64,000 bases of DNA from Cladopsammia gracilis (lineage: Eukaryota; Cnidaria; Anthozoa; Scleractinia; Dendrophylliidae). Numbering within the stretch: position 1 is the stretch's first letter; each line of letters starts with the position of its first letter. Shown here one piece after another: positions 57,277 to 64,000 of this stretch. A program made the position numbers and the translations under genes. The stretch spans positions 364,001-428,000 of the forward strand of contig JAJGOT010000285.1 in assembly GCA_022457155.1 (NCBI GenBank), in the 5' to 3' direction. The notes beneath the pieces are model-generated. The model was not told the DNA's origin and did not search any database. It saw only the letters and a program-made list of their open reading frames with translations.

Positions 57277-58821
57277 ATGAAGACCGCTTTCGTAGTTATG
57301 ATGTTGGCCGTTATGGTTGTGTCAGTGATGTCACGCCGCTTGTCGTACCGTCGGCGTCCTTTTAAAGGTTAGTTAAATTCGCGTTTAAAAAAATAATTAT
57401 ACGCAATTGCTTTGGTTTGCATTGCTATGCTGCCTTGCGATTTGCTAAAAAATCTTGCAACACTTTCTCAGCGCTAGCTTATGAGAAGTTAAACCAAAAC
57501 CAATCGCCACTTACTTGCACACGTTTGCCGGCGCTTGGCACCACCTACTTGCATTTGCTACGAGTTCTGATTGATTCATTAGCGAGCTTGAGCAACCACG
57601 ACGGCGAGGAGAGCGAGTACGGCACCAAACAATAGGTTTAATGAGCGAAAACAATGCCTCTGCACGTGCGTTTTTCACTTTCAGTTCGTACCGATTTCTT
57701 TGCCGTTCCCTGCAAAGCAACAACGTCAAATGATCAAATTATAGATGTGGAGAACGTGAACACACGACGGTTAATTTTGCTTTCTCTGTTTGAACTGGAA
57801 AGCCATCTCTACAATTCTGCTCCTGGACAATCCAGTCACATTAGACAAACTAAACAAATTGGAACAACTGCAAAGTAGTTTAAACAAGAGGCTCCAAGCA
57901 GCCTATACTCATGCGCATGCGTAAGAAAGTTATATGATATACTTTAAACATGATAAGAAGATGCCCGACATGGAGAAGAGTTACTCTTTTCATTCAGTCA
58001 TCGTTCCTGCAAACCATGTTGTTTACTATTAAATGTTTTGTAAATGGCTGTACCACAATGAAGCCAGTGGTTCTTCTGAGTGTTATATATACCTAACGTG
58101 AACACTAGTAATTTAAGTAGGGTTGTAGGAGACGCTTTCGTGACACTTCGGTAACGCTGTTTTACAGGAAGTGAGAGTAGCCGGAAGTCACTAAACAGGA
58201 AGTGTAAATTGCAATGAAACGGAAGTGCACAATTTAAAATATGCGCGCATAAATTTGCATGCAAAATCGTGACACAAAAAATAAAAATAACAAGAAAAAC
58301 GGAGCCGAAACCTTACCTCATGCCGCTTCGCGCATGAGTAAATAGCGCGAATCCTTTCAAGTGACGCTTTTCTTGGCGTTGCTGTCGTCGTTGCTTAAGT
58401 TCCCAGTTAGGTTGTCTGCGTCTGTTGTGATTGGCCAGAGATATTACTTTGGTTTTGGTTTTGCAATTGACAATCAATTGACACTCAATTGAAAACCGGT
58501 CTAAATAAAGTTATTGATTGACTGATTGATTTCATATCATGCATAGATGCCGACTTTGTCAAAACCTTCATGAATGATCCAGCACCAGCTGACTGCCAAG
58601 GATGCTTCCAAGATTGCTATATCCCAGGGGACACCATGGGTCAGATAAACACGTGCAGTCAGGAATGCAAGTGTAATTCCGCAAACGACCAGGCTGACTT
58701 TGATGATGCCTTCATTAATGACCGCGCACCAGTAGCCTGTATTCCCGGATGTATGGAACGTTGCATTGAACCAGGGGACACCGAAGATCAGCGTGACATC
58801 TGTAGGCAAGAGTGTTGCTAA
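57277..58821 (+). CDS. Secreted cysteine-rich protein with two tandem six-Cys modules, two exons, 121 aa
   Basis: Exons are 57277-57367 and 58547-58821, joined in phase 1 (AAAG|GTTAGT to GCATAG|AT), 366 nt in all. Exon 1 encodes a signal peptide (MKTAFVV... hydrophobic to about residue 18) and a basic stretch with RR and RRR, likely a propeptide with a dibasic cleavage site. Exon 2 encodes an acidic mature part made of two similar modules. Cysteine spacings are C-x2-C-x3-C-x12-C-x3-C-x-C and C-x3-C-x3-C-x12-C-x3-C-C. Both modules share a D-F...F-x-N-D lead and a PGDT after the third Cys. AATAAA is at 59032-59037. The family is not recognised. Small Cys-rich secreted proteins in cnidarians include structural, antimicrobial and venom peptides, and nothing here decides between them. 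Confidence 0.72.
57480..57600. repeat. Repeat-like block in the intron of the Cys-rich gene
   Basis: gcgcttggcaccacctactt + gcatttgct..gagttctgattgattcatt resembles a dispersed coral repeat I recall; not verified by a second copy here. Confidence 0.35.
58440..58535. repeat. Probable LINE 3' tail relic
   Basis: gcaattgacaatcaattgac followed by aataaagttattgattgactgattgatt looks like a retrotransposon 3' end with short tandem tail. It ends about 12 bp before the exon 2 acceptor of the Cys-rich gene. Confidence 0.4.
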
Positions 58822-59031
58822 CTGCACTTGAACTTAGTGCTCAGCACCATCAGCCGAGGAACGAGCAGCATCGGGAAAATAATGAACTTCATGCATTTTA
58901 ATAGTCTATAGGAAGGTTTTGTAACATGGGGATTTTGTACTGTTTCATGGTAATCATACTTTTTTCATGTTAATTTTGTGATTTATTTGCACTCGTGCAT
59001 GAGTTTTTCAAAAAGCCTTAAATTACTTTTT

Positions 59032-59037
59032 AATAAA
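59032..59037 (+). terminator. Polyadenylation signal of the Cys-rich gene
   Basis: AATAAA, 211 bp after the TAA stop, in an AT-rich 3' region. Confidence 0.65.
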
Positions 59038-61577
59038 TATACATTAAAAAATTTTGCATATAGAGGAAGTGACGATCATATGGCAGAGAGGAAGTGAGCA
59101 TTTGACGCGTATTTGACACTTTGTTTACCGATGATTGGCTGATGAAAATCAGCCCATAATACTAGAAACTCAAAGGATCGTTCCCACATAAAACCCTGCA
59201 AGAACGTTCTTAATAAGATTTTCAAGAAACTTTTCAAAGAATTTGCACTGGTGTTACAAATTTTGCGCTATTGTGTTACGCTTGAACTGCACTCGTCATA
59301 GGCAATCAGAACTGAGTAATGTGATATTGAACTTTTGATCTTGATAATTGCAATAACGGTTGCCACGTTTTATGATCACACTCTTTGTCACATATATCGC
59401 CAATTGTTGTGTACGTTGTAACATTTAATTTTCGAATTGGAATAAACCAAGCCCTATATAAACTGCAAAGGGCACACGATATCATCTCCGCGGTATGGCC
59501 AGTACATTCTGCATGCGTACAGCCGTATTACCAGCCCCAACAAATAAACGTTGTTCAAGACCTATGTTTTCGAGGGCTAGGGATTTTTGTTAAAGCCAAT
59601 CGAGAAAAAAAACCTCGACTTTTTAGGCGAAATGTTCCGCCGAGCGGAGAATTCGTGGTTCTCCAAGTTGCATGCCTTGTTATATTTCTCTTCTTTTTTT
59701 AGTGATTGAAATCGTCCTTTTTGGAAACACCGTTTTCGCAAGCCTCAAATCGATCGCCAAAATAAACAGTAAAATAAAGAAAAACAACATGGAAGTAATT
59801 TTAAGAATTTTTATTTCATTTTCATCAGTTTGGAAAATCCCGCTTTATTTCGTCTTTAGCCAGGCTCGCTGGTGTGATAACTGACTTAACTGAGACAGCC
59901 ATTAAAAGGCACAAAACACCACTCAAACGGAACATGGTAAACCTGTGTTGTGTGGATGATAAAAACGGAGAATTTTGCCTTTTCTTATTTCGAGAAAACA
60001 GAAAGTGATTTAGAAAGCAAATTAATGTGGACGGGGTCTTAAAAAAAACAGAGACGTTTATAGCCTTTTGCTCCGGAAAATGTCGTTTAATAACGTACTA
60101 GGTTTGCATTGAACTAAGGGCTATATTTGAGTCTAGCGTTTATCACATGACCAAGAAACATCCATGATGAGCTAGCGCGTGCACTTAGGTTCATGAAACG
60201 TCCGCTGTACAGCAATACGCATTACTTTTCTAAGAATCTCGATGCTTCCTGAGACGAAGTCGAGAATTCTCGAGGCAAAAAGAGACAGTTTTTCTTTGAA
60301 AACAGTCGACATCATTTAATGTGTTCAATATCCCTGGCACGTTCGTGGAATAATCTTGTTAATACCAGAAACCCGAGTGGTTATAGCGGAGCACTTGCCA
60401 GGCCGAAGGCCTGGCTGCGCAGCTCCATACTCATAGAACCTATCGCCGTCATTTTTCATGGTCATGGCTAGCGGAATGTTTCGCGGGCGCGTGTCCGTCC
60501 GCCCGCCGTGGACCGCCGTGTTGGAACAACATCCGGGATCTTGAAAGCAAGGCTTTGTCAGTTTTCGCGCGGCCACACAGCCGTGAGCTCGGTAAACACT
60601 TTTAGTTGTTTTGTTGTGTCTAGCGGAGAATTAAAGTCGTTATTTTCCTGCATTTTTTCGCGGTTTGCTACTCAAGACAGGGATACTAATTAAGGGATAC
60701 TCAGAAGCCGCTTTAGTGGAAAAAGACGAGCTTTCAGGGATAAAATCTTGCTTCGAGGAACTTCATGTATTACGTTATTATCAATGCGGGAGATGTTTGT
60801 TTTCTACGGATTTCAGAACCAGAAGCGGAGATTTGAATTTCCAAGCAAGCGAGGAACTTAAAGGTAAAACAGATTACAGTTTTCGATGAGAATTTATGTT
60901 GATATCAATTTGTGAGTGACTTTTTATTAGTGTTATTGTTAGTTTTCGAGAATTAATTTTAAAACGTGCTTAAATTCAGTTGTATCGATCTCTTGAATTT
61001 CATCGAAGAAAGCTTAAACTCGATGAGCTATAATTAAATGGTACGCGTTTTGCTTTTAAACGTAAACTAATGGAGATTTGAATAAATTTTTTCGAAAGAA
61101 GATTGTGTTGTCCATTTTTATGTGTTTGTTCATTCATTAGATAGATTGAAAAGCGATTTTATGTAAACAAAACAAGACTTTGATTTTATACTACAGTTCT
61201 ATCTTCACTCGCATCGCCTTATGCAAATATGTTTGTGTATTTTTGCAATTTTTGATTTTCAAATCAGTTTCTCGGGCAATTTTTGACAAACATAAACTGT
61301 ATTTTATTCGGAAACTGGTGGTACTAGTTATTCTAGACAGAGAAAAGTTGTTTTTGTGAACTTTTGTACGGTCTATAAAAATGTACTGTGCAGACGGTCG
61401 CGTAATACTGTTTTTGAGAATTGCTAAAATTGAAAATAGCCCGTTCGTCAATCTTAATTCTTGTGCTTCCAACCTGTCACCTTAGTTAAGTTTCACCTTA
61501 GTTAAGCTTGTTCAAAGTGCGACGCTGTTAGGCTTGGGCTATGTATATATATTAAACACTAGCGGCATAACGGCGAG

Positions 61578-61654
61578 TAATCTCGTACCCAGATCTCTCT
61601 TGTGCTTGTACTGTACTGAAATGCCTGACCGTGGGAGATCTGTGTACGAGATTA
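61578..61654. mobile_element. 77-bp palindromic mini-element, copy 2, with 9-bp target duplication
   Basis: Same family as 15337-15411: ends taatctcgtacccagatct and agatctgtgtacgagatta. It is flanked by a perfect 9-bp direct repeat aacggcgag (61569-61577 and 61655-61663), proving insertion. Nine bp suggests Mutator-like mobilisation. Confidence 0.92.
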
Positions 61655-62144
61655 AACGGCGAGATCACGCAAATGTAAAACAAATGCAAAACTTACTTTA
61701 AATCGATATTTTATGTCACCATTGTGAACAACACAATAAAACGACATAAAAAGGAATATAATAACAAATATAAAGATATAAGGAAACAAAGGAACCTTTT
61801 TTATGGTTATGTACCGGTCAAATGGAAGCTTTAACCCTCACCCTTCCCGGGCAACACCAGGAGGAAATTTGACGTTAGCGTAATCTGCTTAGTGGGTGGG
61901 GAATTTTACACCTTAGGGAAAGGGTTGGGGGATTTAAACAAGTCACCTCAATTTTGCGTTTTGTGTTGGTTGGGTGGTTTTCCTGACCGAAATCATGGCG
62001 GAATACGACCCAGAGGACACGCACGTTAAAGCGTTCAAGCTTGCCTTTTGTAACCAACTGGCTGTAGAGTAAACAAAAGCTATGCTCAAACTGACTGCTG
62101 AAGTGATTGTCGCGAGTGAGTTACCCAAAAAATATAAAAAACTA

Positions 62145-62513
62145 CCGTAATGATTCGATTTTATGAGCGCCCTCCTTCCAATAAATGCTCCCCTTCCTAA
62201 TACCCCCCCCCCTTCTTGAGTATCGTTTTGTTAAATAAGCGCCCCCTTTTAACAAGCATCCCCCCCCTCCCTGAAGATACTACGCTAAAAAGCTAACTTA
62301 TGTATGGCCGGAAAGTTACATTAAAGACATTGAGGTACAATGGCGAATTATATTCTAAATATGCGAACCATTGTTATCGTTGTTCTAACTATGCGAATTG
62401 TTTTCTTTTTCACGTTCGCATGTTTTTGTCAATAAGGAAATAAGCACCTCCTCTCCTTCCTTAAGCTTCCAAAAGTAAATAAGCGCCCCGGGCGCTAAAT
62501 CGAATCATTACGG
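62145..62513. mobile_element. MITE with TA target duplication, ends ccgtaatgattcgattt
   Basis: The left ccgtaatgattcgatttta and right aaatcgaatcattacgg ends are inverted, continuing through gagcgccc/gggcgct. TA lies outside both (62143-62144 and 62514-62515). The interior repeats ataagcgcccc/aatgctcccc motifs. It may sit inside an older G/C-rich repeat spanning about 61840-62700. Confidence 0.85.
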
Positions 62514-62648
62514 TAATGTAGAAGCCAACCTCTTTCCCGGGGGTAGGGGAATTTGATCGCCTAATATGAGCCTTGGATGCCGGTTAAGTTATTTTTTGGC
62601 CTTGGGAAAGGGAATTTGAACAAGCCAAATTTCAAAAGTTCCAATACC

Positions 62649-62672
62649 GGGGGGGTGGGGGGGGGGGGGGGG
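62649..62672. repeat. G homopolymer tract
   Basis: Seven G, one T, then 16 G. Low complexity. Confidence 0.9.
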
Positions 62673-64000
62673 TTGCCCGAGGGGAACGGATGTTGAAGGT
62701 ACATTATGTCCATTCCGTTATGCTGTTATGTCGCTAGTGAGAAAGAGGCTTTATAATTGTTATTATATTTAAGAAATTGAAAATGTTTCAGTGTTCCCAC
62801 AAAGTAATGATGGACACACGAGGATAAGCCTGTTAACAGAACCACATAAAAGTTAAGTTCTGAAAACACGAGCGGAATGGAAACAAGGAAAGTGAGCTAA
62901 GCGATCGCAATAATTTTCCACGTTTCCATAGAGTTTCGGTAAATGGTTTTTAACCAATTAGCGCGCCCGTAGCATTTTTAAAATTTTGATCATATAACGT
63001 GCTCTGTGATTGGTCGCGTAGCCGCTTTCGATCACCTTATGTACATGGCTGCTTTGTGCTTATTTTAGAAGACCTGATTCACACTAGGACGTCGGAAATA
63101 ATTCAAACGTACTTATGTAAGCCCTTGCCAGTTGCTCTAGTTCACACTGAAACTTTAATTTTATAAAAGAAATGAATCTAAAAGGACCGCTTCTTGCCAG
63201 CTAAATAAATTTAAAGATCAGCAATATGTAAACGCTAGCTTTCAGCTCGGGTTCACACCGAACTTGCGAAACACATGGCACAACAGATAAATAGCTTAAA
63301 ATTATTTTAGTGCTTTTTCGATCATGACTTTTAACTTGGGTTTTCTCTCTTTGAAAACAGAAAAAAGTGACGTGATATTTTTAAATTTGACGCTGGGGTT
63401 CACTGAACAAGATGAGGTGTTTATACATGCTTTGTGAAAAATGGTATTGATTTATTGTGGGTAAAAGACATTCCATTAATTTCTGTCATGAATGCAATTG
63501 TTTAAGGGCAATTCTTTGTCCTGTAGGCCTTTTAGTTCGTGCAATATATTAAAATCATTGTTTTAATGTGAGTGATATTGAACGAACCAAACAACGAATA
63601 ATACAAGTCTGACTGATGTCAATTGAAGAAAGTATAATATCAAAAATGTCGAGTAGGTCAGAGAATTTTAAGCAATTTTTAATAATTGATCTTGTATTTT
63701 ACGTTCGTTCAAAATGGTCCTTTTTGCTAAATTTATATGGGCTGTCTCACATGCAGCGTAATTTTTAAAGTTAGAGCAGCAGTGACGCACAAATTTAATT
63801 TGATATCGATTGAACTACGCAAGTTATATGAACAAATGGAAAGTTATAAATAATTTATCTGTCAAGACGCAGTTCTAGATCTAGACCCCCATCAACGGAG
63901 TGGGAACGCGAGCTGACGAATAACAAATATAAACAATATCCTCACAGAATGGTGGGCTTCTTGGTTTGATTGTCGCTAAGCCAACGCCACAAGTCCTCAT

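Larger units (their letters stand above)
59038..64000. other. Intergenic to the window end, repeats only
   Basis: No exon with a recognised domain. Short frames at 59385-59884, 60325-60889 and 61191-61472 lack support. A block at 60380-60880 (containing gccaggccgaaggcctggct) resembles a dispersed repeat. 62900-64000 shows nothing recognisable. Confidence 0.5.

Noticed and set aside
60508..60889. Two short plus-strand frames as a gene
   Set aside because: The region looks like a dispersed repeat (self-complementary gccaggccgaaggcctggc) and shows no domain; kept only as a repeat remark.

Overview
The window is animal nuclear DNA, most likely from an anthozoan cnidarian and probably a stony coral. 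It has AT-rich intergenic DNA, GT-AG introns, intact multi-exon metazoan genes and very many short palindromic transposons. The species call is inference from gene content and repeat style. No prokaryotic, organellar or viral gene was recognised.

Layout: (1) 1-6.1 kb, minus strand: a two-exon DUSP23-type phosphatase (154 aa), then an unrecognised single-exon Cys-rich/coiled-coil ORF (139 aa), with MITEs and one SINE between. (2) 6.1-12.3 kb: no gene seen. (3) 12.3-29.35 kb, plus strand: a complete sacsin-like co-chaperone gene. It has four coding exons, the last being 13,043 bp, and predicts 4473 aa with three HSP90-like repeats, a J domain with HPD, and a HEPN domain. (4) 29.4-33.2 kb: transposon-rich spacer with a TTAA-flanked piggyBac-type foldback. 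(5) 33.2-41.2 kb: FRG1 (minus, 3 exons, 260 aa) and an SLC46-family transporter (plus, 5 exons, 473 aa), head to head with only 86 bp between start codons. (6) 41.2-45.8 kb: nested palindromic elements. (7) 45.8-49.6 kb, minus: a steryl-sulfatase-like membrane protein (3 exons, 568 aa) in which most active-site residues are replaced, so it is a predicted pseudoenzyme. (8) 49.7-51.9 kb, minus: a 5'-truncated LINE with an open reverse-transcriptase frame. (9) 52-57 kb: palindromes, a direct duplication and one weak ORF. (10) 57.3-58.8 kb, plus: a two-exon secreted protein with 12 cysteines in two tandem modules. (11) 58.8-64 kb: no gene seen, repeats only.

The genes do not form one pathway. The themes are a giant chaperone gene with a duplicated splice acceptor, a shared FRG1/SLC46 promoter, and small transposons that supply the first downstream AATAAA of several genes. 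Exon structures were assembled by hand from reading frame, splice consensus and family similarity. Summed exon lengths are divisible by three for every multi-exon gene reported.
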